Shown here piece after piece: positions 1 to 13,500 of a stretch of DNA of 64,000 bases (positions are counted from its first letter, which is position 1; every line of letters begins with the position of its first letter). The notes beneath the pieces are model-generated. The model ran no database searches and was not told where the DNA came from. It saw only the letters and a program-made list of their open reading frames with translations. The stretch comes from Sanderia malayensis (Eukaryota; Cnidaria; Scyphozoa; Semaeostomeae; Pelagiidae): positions 1,860,001 through 1,924,000 of the forward strand of contig RQOL01000660.1 in assembly GCA_013076295.1 (NCBI GenBank), read 5' to 3'. The position numbers and the translations under genes are program-made.

Positions 1-1568
1 TGCTCAAAAGGCTACTGGGGCAGCGACTGTTCAAACCCTTGCGTTGGTGGAGTCTCTACTCCTTGTTCTGGACATGGGCTTTGTAATGCTACAACTGGCA
101 TGTGTGACTGTCAGGACAATTGGCAAGGAAATCAGAATTGTTCTGCCTGCTCTGTCGGCTGGACAGGGAATGAGTGTCAGCTAGTCTTGGCTCCAGAGCC
201 ACCATCGTCCACATGTACATTGATGTCTGGTGGACATTTGGTCTCATTAAACAGTGTTCACACAACGTTCTTTGGCCACGGAGAATTTGTTTTGCTTGGT
301 CAATCTTCAACTGAGACTAAGCTACACGTGTATCAAGTCTCGTGCAGACACGATCGGTCGAGATGTATAAGCGGTGTTGCCATTAAGACAGCAACGCATT
401 TGCTCACAGTTAAATCAACAGAGAGCGAAGAACTCGAGATAAGCCTTGATGCAGTTGTTGTGAAGCTAGCAAACATCATGACACGCATCGGCAATGTGAG
501 TATCGTTAAGAGGGAAAGCAGTTTGCTGGAGATCAAAACTGGAAGCAACAGATCAGACAGTATTCAACTGATTATCAGGAATCTTGGACAAGAAATGGCA
601 CTGACATTGAGAGTTACTGGGAAGTATTGCAACACCTCCGCATCACTTTGTAGCACGTGTTTCGAAGTGAATAGAGGGTTCTTTGACAAGTCACAAACTA
701 CAATAGAAGCAGCACTTCGAGTATCGCAAAGTGAATTACTCCTGAGCACAAGCAGCTTTGAGTCTACGAAATATCGACTTGATTTCAGAGGTTCTGGAGT
801 CTCGACGAACATACTACCATCACTGTTCTACCAACGGGATCTGACAATTGAGTTGCGCTTCATGGCATCAGCAATATCAATGCAGCAATCAGTACTACTC
901 TCTGTGAGTAGAAACACAGCAGTCGGTGTCATCATGCAGAACTCGCGCTTGAAACTAGTCTTATCACGAACAATCTACGATACCGATCTTCTCGTTGAAC
1001 AGGGACCAGCCAACCAAATTACTTTGGTGTATAAACATGCACTGCGCAAACTCACTCTTTACTACATTAACAGCAGAGGCACGACATGGTATTACAATTT
1101 GAATCTGTCTCCTTGGGTGATGTTCTTTGAACCCTTTGGTACATTGGTTGTTGGTGAATGGTTGCCAGGTATAAGGGACATGTTCTACTCTCCTGCCCCA
1201 GGATTCAACGGCAGGATCCTTAAGCTGAGCATATGGAGCCGAGCCTACGAATTTGTCGACGTTAGAAAACTGTACTATAAGAACACTACGGCAACAGATC
1301 GAAACATACTTGGCCTTTGGAGATTTGACAATGGAAAAGGATATGCTGTACGAGACTTGGTTTCCTCTGTGCATCTCTACCTTCCACGTGGATTCACTGC
1401 TCCGCAATGGGTGAGAATCACTGTTAACGGCAAGGCGATATCTGTTGGAAATGACGTGAGCTTCCCGAGCTATCAGAAGAAACAAGAAGCAGTTAATTGG
1501 TGCTACACCAAGTTTTATTCCTCGCCACTTTACATGTCTTGCAGCAGCCTTGGACGACATAGTATCAG
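1..1568 (+). CDS. Giant gene, exon a (partial): module 1
   Basis: The frame is open from base 1. It holds the end of an EGF-like unit (about 1-180), a VWD-like domain (about 210-660), a LamG-like domain (about 700-1400) and the first cysteines of a C8-like segment (from about 1495). The exon ends in phase 2 at a clear donor (ATCAG|GTAAGG). Module 1 most resembles module 6, the last complete module of the next exon (shared TWYY, YDT, VYY and WLP context). This exon is therefore probably the tail of another large block. Confidence 0.8.
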
Positions 1569-4500
1569 GTAAGGTGTTGGCAAATTCTTTCTTATCGATA
1601 TCAACATCAGAATTTACTGCAAACCTTGGAATAGTTCTGTGGGGAATCTCTTCAAGTCTTATACTAAGCCCCGTGCTCGCGTAGAGACTCCCTGTGACAC
1701 TAAATAAATCACGAGAAATAGTCTTGATGTTTATGCTCAAATGAATAACATTCTTAAGTTAAGAATGTTATTCTTTTGAACATACCTCAGTTACCTCAGT
1801 TAAGAATCTTAACTGAGGTAACCTCATATCCTATCTAACTTCTACTGAAAGTAACGCTGTATTTAAGCAGTTTTCTAAATTGCTCTGGTCATAGAAACCA
1901 GGTCAAAACATCAAAAAAGATGACATAATTTTCCAAAGCCGAGTGTAAATTTATGTACAAATGAAAACAAAGTATACCATAGTTACAGTGGAAAATAATG
2001 CAAATTGGGCAGTTTTTAAGACAGGGGTCGTATATTGGATCATGGGTCACTGGGTTGTGGGGTCCAGCGATTAAAACTACCCCTATTTGTCCTGTACGCC
2101 GTGTATATTCGCGTATATTGAATGAGCGATTATTGATATTTTTAAATTGAGCTTCGTGTTGTAACATCCTGACTTACAAATCGAAATTATTACAAATTAT
2201 GTTTCTCCTTTTAGTTTCTTCTACTTATCATGCCTACGATTAGTATCAGTGAATGATGGCGTACTGGATTATGGCATTAAACCACTACTTGGGTTCGCAG
2301 ACTACTGCCACCTGGCATTATCAACACCAAAGTGGCCTGCTTGGCAAATGTGCAATATTTTCACTGTGTCTTGGACAATCAATCCGCTGACATCTTGGTT
2401 TGGTATTGGGTGTAGCTCTCGCTGTTTCTTTGGAAAGTTCAATGATGATAATAACAACAAATGCAGTTGTTTTGCTGGCTATTGGGGATCGACTTGTAAC
2501 AATGTCTGTCTTGGTGGCATTGCTAACTCGTGTAGTAAACACGGTGTTTGTGATACTTCAAGCGGAGGCTGCCAATGTCGGTCTAACTGGTTAGGCTCGA
2601 GAAGTTGCGACCGTTGTACAAAGGGATACACGGGTAGAGACTGTTCGCTTGTCGTTTCACCGGTTGATAATCAACAACAACTACATTCAGCTGCCATTTT
2701 TGTAGGAGGGTTTGTGAATAATCTCGATGGATCAAGAGTGCAATTGAACAACACAGGAGAGTTTATTGCATTCAAATCGCAATCACAAGGCATTGAGATT
2801 CAAGCAAGACTCATTCGCAGAGGAAGATCGGTGGTTTTGGACAGTATTGCAATGCGCGTTGGTGGTAATATTGTTGTCATTGTGTTCACCGTGAATTCAA
2901 ACATCAGCGTGACTCTTAATGGGAATGTTGTCGATTCAAGGAAGACTGTAAGCTTGTCCAGTACTGGCTATCAATACGAAAGCACATCACACAGTACTGT
3001 TGGAATATACAATACAGCAGTTGGATTTGAATTAGTGGTACACAAGAGACAGTATTCGCTTGATATGTCCTTGACAATACCAAAAGACACATGTCAAGAT
3101 GCAGTTGGAGTTTTGGGTGCTTGTACAAGAAACGCATCAATTCACCAAAGTCTTTTAGCCTCGCGTAATATCACGACGTTAACACGGGAAGATGTTGCGA
3201 ATTTTACATCGAAATGGAAAGTGGCAGTGAATAATAGTTACATCCAGCCTGCTCTGCGTGCTGCTGGCCTGCCTACTGTTATAACATCAGCTGGGAGTTG
3301 CTTGTATTTCAACGGTGTTGGTTTTGTTACGCCCCAACTCAATGGAGTGTTCAAGGGATTGTACACGAGCTTGCAAGTCATGATCAAAGTAGCAGACCCG
3401 TACAAAGCTGGAACTGTGCTTTCCTTAGCGGGAAATTCAACATTTGCCCTCGTCATCAATGGAACGATCTTGATATCTACTGACACTTTCAATATCGACT
3501 CAGGAATCAATGTACAAGCAAATATTTGGTGTCAAGTCACATTGGTTTATCATCGAATGAATAACATCTTGTCATTGTATTTCATATCGAGTGATGGCAT
3601 TGTACAAAGGAGAGTGTTTACTATCCGCGGAACATGGCTTCCAGATGGAAGCGTGCTTGGCTTAGGCCTTTGGGTTGTTACTAGCAGTTCGTCAGCATCG
3701 TTATCGCGATCTCAATTTACCGGATGGATTGATGATGTCAGGTTATGGAGCATCAGGCTTGATGCAATTTCAGTGCATGCCATGTGGCACAAAGATGTTT
3801 CAGTCACTTCTCAAGGACTCGAAGCTGTTTGGAAGATGAACGAAGCTGGAGGTGTTTCCATACGCGATGGAAAAGGCAAACACCATGCTACATTGCCGTT
3901 CGGTGGCGACGCCTCCAGGCCTACATGGGCTGTAGCTGACTACGAACTCGTTGAAGGAAGCGTTGATGCTGCGGCGATCGTTAATGCAAGCATGCGTAGA
4001 ACTGCAGAAATTAAGTGCACTGAGTTGATTCTGGCGTCAACAATCAACAGAACATGTTTACCGGTATTAAAGAATGCCGCTTCTTTCTATTACTCAGCCT
4101 GCGTCGAGAGTATTGTGGCAGAAGGCGATGAATCCGTGGCTTATGATACCCTGCTGACGTATTCCCAAGAATGCAAAACAGCTGGCAACCTCACGGAGCT
4201 TCCCGGCCGGGAACTCTGCAATCAACTACCCGGTGGACATTTCGACAAGTGGTATGGCAAAGGTTGCAACAAAAAGTGCATGTTTGGAACAGTCGTGGAC
4301 AAGAGCCATTGCAAGTGTGACAAAGGCTATTGGGGTGCTGAATGCTTTGGCATATGTCCTGGTGGTCCATCAAAGCCTTGTAATGATCGAGGAACTTGTG
4401 ACGTGAACACTGGAGCATGTCTGTGTGATTCCAATTTTAATGGAAGTACAACGTGCAGTAAGTGCTCCGCTGAGTGGTTTGGCCCGGACTGTCAGTACTC

Positions 4501-7500
4501 GTTAACTCCAGCTATCAATGATTCAAGACCAGTTTGCGTTGTGGATGAACTCGGCGTGTATAAAGCCTTTGATAGCATCCGATTTTTGCCAACAACTGAA
4601 GGCAGATATGTAATGATACGAGATGAAAGGAACGCCACTATCTCCGTGGACCATGTCGAATGCTACAGGAAATCAATTTGCATCAATGCAATATACATTA
4701 ACGAGGGATCGATCAAATTGCGTATCTTCTTCTCGGCTTCAAACTCGCAGGAAGCCCCTGTATTCTACCGTGAAATGAATAAGATCAGCATTCAGAAGAT
4801 TGGAACAACTGTTATCAACAACACGCTTACGATCAAGCCAACTAGTGCTGCATCCTTTACGATCCAAGTACGTGATTCCATTGTTCTGCAGATTAAACAC
4901 GACACAAGATTTTTCAGTATCCACGCTAGAATTATTGCTGGTAAATCTTGTCTCTCGCTTGCTGGACTTTGCGGAGCATGTACTCAAACGCCGGACCTCT
5001 CCTCGTCGAGATTTACTGCGACCGGCAGTGTTGTGAATGCATATTACGCCTTATACAACCTGCTATTTGATAAAGCAACATCATACAGTGACAGATTATC
5101 TCTGTTTAACAGCACAGCCAGCATTACTATCGAATTCCTGTTTAAATCTTGCGCCAATGTCACCACGTGTGGAGGTCCAATGCTCTCTTACTCAAACCAA
5201 GTGACATTCTCAATAAGTAATTGCAAAACCATTCGAGTCATGATAGGAGACCATTTATATGATACAGGAATATCTGCAGAGGCCAGTCAATGGAACCAGG
5301 TAATTGTAACAATGTCAAAAACGACTATGAAGATGGATGTCTACGTGGTTTCCAGCAATCGTTTCATTTCGCTACGTCGATTCACGTTGAATGTTTTCCC
5401 ATTTATGAACAGTGGAGTGCTTGCGTTAGGAAGCTGGTTACCTGCGTTGCAGCAAACGCAAGCAGTGTCTTCCAATCAGCAGCCCAAAGACACGTTCGTT
5501 GGTGAGATAGATGAGCTTCGAATTTGGAACAAAGTGTTCGATTTTGCCAAAGTCACGTCTGTCGTATTCTTGAATGTAAAAGTGAAACAGGACGGCCTCA
5601 TAGCTGCTTGGAAATTCGATGAAGGCTTTGGCAATGTTGTCATTGATATTGTGGCTGGATTGAAATTGTATCTGCCACCTTATCCCTGGAAGCAACCTTT
5701 GTGGCGTCTATCTGACGCTCCGTTGTCAAAAGCAGCACTCAGCAATACCATTGAAGAGGATACAGTTATACGAACACAGGCAAACACGTTTTGCTCCGAT
5801 GTCATTTTGAATGGACCAATGAGTATGGCTTGTCAAGGATTGAATGATAACATCAAAGTATTCTACCATTCACAGTGTATTCATGCGATTGTATCCAGTG
5901 GAAAGACTTCAGCAGCACTGTCAGCAGTTGTTAATTTCGCTGACTATTGCCAATCTGTACTGAAGCTATCCGCCTGGCCTGCCAGACCGCTTTGTAATCG
6001 TTTCCCTGCCGTAAAATTCCCGAGATGGATTGGGAAACATTGCTCTGTGCCCTGCGTCAACGGTCGTCGATCTGCGGCCAACTCCGAACAATGCGTGTGT
6101 GATTTTGGTTATTGGGGAAGCGCGTGTGACAAGATTTGTGATGGTGGATTCATCAGCCCTTGCTCTGAGCATGGAATTTGCGACGCAGAGACCGGGAAGT
6201 GCTTTTGTGATATGAATTGGAGAGGTGATAAGAACTGCTCGACATGCAGCAAAGGCTTGACCGGCAGCTCTTGTTCGATTATCATTCCAACCGCACAATC
6301 CTCATCATCGATTCGTCGCATTGCTGTAATCGGACATGAAGGCTTTATATCAATGTTTGGTAACACAGGAATCACAATTGAAGATGCAGGAGAGTACACG
6401 TTGATTTATTCGTCACAGTATCAAGTATCCATTCAAGGACGATTCATACCATGCTATGAACAGTCAGTATGTTTTGTTGCTGTGTCGCTCTTGCTGAACA
6501 ACCAGACTCTTGTCGTTCGAGCACCGCTGTTTGATGATAATTCAGAGAATCCTATCATATGGCTTGATGGAAAGATACGAGATATATTCAAGTCGCCAAT
6601 AACTGTAAATGATCATGGATTTTCTTTCACTCGCTTGTCCACAACGAAGTACATCTTGAGCAGTCCACATGGTGACTTCTACGTCCTTATTAATGGAAAG
6701 TATTTGTCTTTGGAAGTGAATGCAAAACAGCATCTATGTGCAAACAGCACTGGACTCCTTGGAAACTGCATCAGCGCTATGACGTCAGTCTTCGCTTCTC
6801 AAACCACCTATCAACATTGTTCTGCAAAAAGATCATCATTCCATGAAGCAGAGCTAAAAGTCGGAACTCAGGAAAATCCTGGTGAAATAACAAAAACCAC
6901 CGTTCGGAAATTTATCTTACAACACGCAATTCAGTTGTGTGATTCAACGTTCGTGTACAAATACAAAGGAATTGAAGAATATAGAAATGCCAACGCGAGG
7001 TATGCGCTCAAACTGAATGCAACAGCGTTCGTTATATCAAACACAACTGGACTTATCAGCAGCTCTTTTGTCACTATCGAGTTCATGGTATTTATGATTG
7101 AAGAAGGTACTTTATTATCCTATGGCTATGCACATGTATTCACTTTGGCAGTCGAACAACGAATGCTTCTTATTGTTGTGGACAATGTCGTGTACAGAAC
7201 GAATCTGCGGCTGCAAAGAGCGCATTGGAATCAGATTCACTTGCAATGGCACAGACATGAGAGGTTAATTGTCCTCGCTGTCTTCGATGCAAATGGGACA
7301 CTGCAACGGCATGAGATCAAGACTGGTATTGAGATTTTCAAGAGTGGCTACGTGTTAGCGTTGGGACAATGGCAGCCATCGATGAATATTTCGAATCTGA
7401 GGCCAAACGGCACGTTTGTTGGCTATATTGACGAGATCAAAATTTGGTCAAGGAGTTTCAGTCCGGCTGTAATGTGGCAGACTTGGTCAAGAAGAGTGAA

Positions 7501-10500
7501 GGTGGATGCTATTGACTTGGTGTCGCTGTGGCAGTTGGATGAGGGCGCAGGAGCAGTGGTAGGTGATACACGCACTGGTAGACGACAAATATTGCAGGTT
7601 AAACCATGGAGAGGTGCAGAATGGAAGCTGTCCAGCTTGATATTGAATTCCCAACCACGTGTGAAAACTGCCAAAGAGAGAAGCAGAGATCTTACGAAGT
7701 CGTATGCTTCAGAAAAACAGTGTTCGAAGTGGATCGAGACGGGAAAAATAGCAACCGCGTGTATTGGCCTTGGAAAAGGTATTTTATCAATGTACATGAA
7801 AGCTTGCTACGATGTATTGTTATCACAGCAGTCTGAAAACCCAACAGAGGCTGTCCGTGTTGCTGTAACGTATGCTCATCATTGCATGTTGGCTTTGAAT
7901 TTGACGTTGTCACCTGCAAAGAGTCTGTGCAACATGATCTCCAGAAAGGATATGCCTGTCGAATTGGTGCGAATCTGCGACGAGGACTGTAAATACGGAA
8001 GCAGACTACAAAATAGAACATGCGCATGCTCGAAAGGGTATTGGGGTGCGAATTGTACAAACATGTGCCCCGCAGGGGCAGTTGCTCCGTGTAATGGTCG
8101 TGGTGTCTGCGATTTGAATAATGGGCAGTGTAAATGCCAGATTAATTGGAATGGAAGCTTGGATTGTGGAATGTGTGGAAATGGATGGACTGGACGTGAC
8201 TGTTCGTTGGCTGAATTGAACATCGGATATCATCCTCAAAAAGCCCTATTCGTCTACAGTGGAAGTATATTGCTTGTAAATGGAGTTGTTATTGATTTTG
8301 CACATAGTGGAACATTTTTGTTGTTTGAAGAGGCAAGTGCCCAAACGCGAGTACAATTCAAACAGCTGCGTTGCTCGCTGCAAAGTGTCTGTGTCAAGGT
8401 CATTTCGCTGAGAGTAGAGAACATTGTAATTGTTCTGACTATACATACTGGCAAGCCACGGATGTATGTCAATGCAAAGCTGACAGAACTCTCGGAGAAT
8501 ACACTCACAATCAACAGTTTACGCTATTCTATCAGCTTGAGTTATCTATCATCCAAAGAAATATTGATGCGCCGAGATGCCTCGTTTGCAATAACAGTAC
8601 GAGTATTCGAGAATATGCTAGCATTATCAGTTGATGCTGGTAACAATGACTGCAGCACGATCAGGGGCATAATGGGGTATTGCAATAGCAACATGAGTTA
8701 CGTGAGCTCTGATGACATAAGCAAAGCTTTACTGCGCACCACAACTGTCAATGCAACTAGCTCTGATATAAGTGACTCCATATTCGCAACGCCGAAGCAC
8801 GACACTGCAGAGTTCGCTTTGTTATTCAATGTCACGACGGCAATATCTACATCGCTTTGCAGTACGTTTAGACATGCTGATGGAGATTACACAATGGGAC
8901 TGCTGTTCAAGCCATACAACAACAAAGGAATCGTGTTCTCTTATTCACTCAACACGACGTTTGCATTGTACATCGCGGGGACATTCAGGCTCACAATCAA
9001 CGGACAGACTCTTGATACGTATATCCCCGTGTCCATACGTAACTGGTATTACATTGGATTCGTCTGGAAGAACGATCTAGGACGTCTGGAAGTCTACATT
9101 CAGCGCAGTGGGGACAGGATTCAACGGCGAACATTTTTGCTGCCGATCACTCCGTTTTTCCGCTGCGGTTTGCTTGCACTCGGCCGCTGGCTGCCTTCAG
9201 CGTTGATTCTCAGCCCGCCTGTGAACAGCCGCGCGGAATTTGTCATCGATGAACTGCGCGTTTGGAACAAGTACTTCGACCCTGTTGTAATGCAGCAGAA
9301 TATCCATTTGAACGTGATCAGCAAATACGGGTCATTGACAGCACTTTGGAAGTTCAACGAAGGACAATTCGGTGTTGTTGAGAATTTGCTTAGCGGAGAA
9401 CACATTTATCTCCCGGAGAAGTATTATGTGAAGCCTACTTGGGTATTATCAGATGCAAACATCCAAGGACTGCTCTCTGGATATTTATCATATGCACAGC
9501 TCGGTGCTGAGCACAAGTTTGCAGCAGAAATATGTAGCTCTTTGTTCTACAAAGGACCACTTTGGGACAACTGCAAGAAACTTGCTGCATTAACAAGTGT
9601 ATTTCATCTACAATGCGTGAGAGAGGTAACAGCAAACGGGAATAACAAAAGCTATGCAATGACATCTGTCATCACGTTCTCTGATTTCTGTCAATCGCAG
9701 CTGAACCTAACTGCGTGGCCGGCTAAAAGCTTGTGTAATAGCTTCAAAGGTTTTGCGTTTCCTGGATGGATTGGTAAAGAATGCAATGTAAAGTGTACGT
9801 TTGGTCACGCGGATCACAATAACAACAGTCTGTGTATTTGTCAAAGCGGATACTGGGATGAAGAATGCTCAAGTGTGTGTCCCAGTGGTGCCCTGTCACC
9901 TTGTTCTAGTAATGGCAAATGTCATCGGCTAACTGGGAAGTGCGAATGTTTACAGAACTGGATGGGAGATACGAACTGCTCCACTTGCACACGTGGCTGG
10001 ACCGGACCTAACTGTGACGTCATCGAAGCTGAATCGAACAGAACCTGTGCCTACATGCCTGGTGGGAATGTGGCAGCATTAAATGGTATTCATGCACGTA
10101 TACAAAGCGTCGGAGAATACCATCTATTCAGGTACGATGCAGGAGGCATTCGCATAAATGCTTTGCAGAGCAGGTGTTACAGTGGTTTGCTTCTTTGCAT
10201 CAAAGCCATTGCGTTAGAAAAAGAATCAACGGTTTTGCAAATTGATGCACCTGCAGATGTCAGTGCTGCGGCAAGATTGAGCATCAACGGAACTGAATTG
10301 GCGATGCCCAGTGATGAGATTTTGCAAAGTGGAATTTTGGTACGAAAGATCGATAGACGACAACTTCAACTGACATTAGCTGGTGGCCTACTGCTCGTAA
10401 GAGTTCGTGTTCTTCAAGAGGAACTATCTGTTACAATAAGGATTTTCTCAAATCTGTTGTGCGGAGGTAGCAACGCACTTCGCTCCATTTGTGGCTCATG

Positions 10501-13500
10501 TGACATCACTACAATGAAGAACTACACAATTGACTCGAACGTTTTCCAATCTGCTGTTCGTGTGGGCCTTGTCAGTGAGCTGACGATTTCAAAGCGAGTC
10601 GAGAGCACCTCTTCTTTTAAATTAGAGTTTAATGGAATCGGAATATCGAGTAATGTTCTACCAACCTTGTACCTGAATAAAAATGTCACTGTTGAAATCA
10701 GATTCAGGGCCACGAAGCAGGCAATAGATAGCTCAACTCTGTTCTCCTACAGCAAGGATGTCACGTTTGGAATATTCATCAAGAAGACAATACGAATTGC
10801 CGTGTCTAACATCGTCTACGATACCGGTTTTGATGCTGAAATTAACCGAACTAACCAAGTTACGCTGGTATACCACCCTGCGGAAAGATATGCTACGGTA
10901 TATTACACGAACAGCAATGGCCTTACATGGTATTACACTGTGCATTTACCTCAGAATGTAGTTCTGTTTGAGAGCTTAGGCGTGGTTGGAATTGGACAGT
11001 GGCTACCGAGTGTGGGATCGAGAGATTTCGTTCCCGCCGCGGGATTCATTGGACAAATAGAACGAGTTCGCATGTGGAAGAGATCATTTAGGTATCTGGA
11101 AGTGAAGTCGTTTTTCGATTCAGATGTCAGCCAACGAGATTCAGACTTGATAAGTTTGTGGAATTTCAACGAAGGAACTGGTGTTGTGATCGGTGATATT
11201 ATATCTGGCAATGAGCTGTACTTGCCAAAGCATTCAAAAGCACCTAAATGGGTAGAGATATCTGTGGCAATGAAAAAGATGCAGCAATTGGAGACAATTG
11301 GTTTTCCTATCAACAACCAGCCAAATAAAGCCCTTGATTCCTGTAAGATGTTTTTGGGTGGCTCAATGTTTAATGGGCTGTGCAGATCTATGAATGAAAA
11401 CAGAATCAAGTAAGAGATCATTAAATTTTTATTAAATCATCAAAGTATTTTTGAACTATTAAAATATTATTAAAACTCGTTGTTGCTTACATCTTTATAA
11501 ATTATGAAACACGCATGTGGCACATATCCTCTAGTTACACAGTATAACCCTCGCTTAATTCCGACCATTTTTTATTTCAGGTTCGCCTACATGGCTTGTC
11601 TGGGTCTGATCAATGATGGTAAAGATGCTAGTCTGGGAAATAAGATCGTTCTGGCATTGGCTGACTTTTGTCAAATGTCCGAATCGCTTCCCGAATGGCC
11701 AGCAAAGGGAATGTGTCTAAATCTGACAGCAAGTTGGTCAAAGAATTCACTAACACCGTATTACGGGAATGACTGTTCCAGTGCTTGCACATTCGGCACA
11801 GTTGTAGCTGGAAAATGTGTATGTGACAATGGATATTGGGGACGAAGCTGTGATCTTCTGTGTCCTGGTGGATCACTTAAACCATGTTCCGGACATGGCT
11901 CGTGTTCAGCAATTGCTGGCGTTTGCGACTGTGACTTGAATTGGAGAGGAAACGTAAATTGCTCGAAGTGCACTCAAGGCTACTACGGTCGCGACTGTGC
12001 TATATCACTAGCCAAAGCAAGTGAAGGGCCATTGTTTACCTCGAGGATATTTGGTGGGCATTTTGTACAGACGATTGATAACATGATGTTTGAATTCAGC
12101 AAGCCTGGCGAATATGCTGCTTTCCAATCGGTTGATGCAGCCATTCAACTGAATGTGCGTTTTGTACAGAATTCAAAAACCATCATCTCTCTGGCCAGTA
12201 TTGCATTGATTATGGACGGCACTACAACATTCAGTGTACATTTGGGTGTGTATGGAAGACTCTACGTAATGCTGAATAGTGTATTAGTTGACATGCAGAG
12301 TAATATTCAAATCAACGCAAAATACAGTTATAAGCGACTCTCAAGCGACCACGCCGTAATTAATGGTCCAAACCAGCTGCAACTATCGATTTTCAATTCA
12401 TCGCAAGCTTTGTCATTCGACTTTAGTATACACAATGCGATATGCAGAAACGCTGAAGGAATATTGGGGAACTGTGGCTGCGCAGTGTCTGAAAGTCGCA
12501 ACGGCTGCAATCAGACACACCTGTCATCACAAAACAAAGAGGATGTTACCATTAAAAGTATCGAATCGTTTATAGCGAAATGGAGATTAGACAATGGAAT
12601 CAATAACAGCTCCTTCGCAGCCATACTTAAAGCTGCCAGTGAGCCTCGATATGAATCTCAAGCTGGAAGCTCGTTGTTTTTCAACCGGACCGGAATATCA
12701 TCACAACAATTGGTCGGTGTTGTCACAAGTAGATACGTCACCGTTCAAGTGATGTTCAAAGTCGTTCAGTCGCTTGAAGCTGGAGTGCTTCTATCTTTTG
12801 CATTGAATCCAACACTATCCATTGCCGTTAATGGGACTGTTCTGATTTATTATAACGATTCTGTGATGGATACTGGCCTACCTGTTAAACCTGGCGTCTG
12901 GACACAGCTGAGCATTGTCTATGATAAAGAAACTGGAGTTATTCAAGTGTTTACGAAAACAGATGGCAATACTGTTCAATCTCGAGTTGTCCTTGGAGGA
13001 ATTGGTTGGGCACTCAATGGATCTACCATGGGAATAGGTATCGTGCAAGTGGCTGGGGTATCAGCAGTGTCCATGACGCATCGTATGTTTCTTGGACAGA
13101 TTGACGACATTCGTCTGTGGGATGCTAGGCTTGACATTGTTACAATAGAAGCTAACTGGAAACTCAATGTAAATGCTGTTGGTATAAAGGCTGCTTGGAA
13201 AATGGATGAAGGATCCGGATCAATAGTACATGACTCGGTTGGAATGAATAACATTCAAATGCCGCCCATCGGTTGGTTGAGACCAGTGTGGATGCCAGCT
13301 GATTATGTGCTCGTGACGGACGGAACGATAAAGAAGACCGCATCCGGAACTGAGTTGAAGAACCAGATCGAGGCTAAATGCAAAGAGCTGTTGTATGATG
13401 AAACGTTGAATCGAAAATGCAACTCGTCATCCGGGAACTCGACTCGGTTCTTTTATCAAGTTTGTGTTGCAAGTGCTGTTGAACAAGGGAGTGTGAAAGC

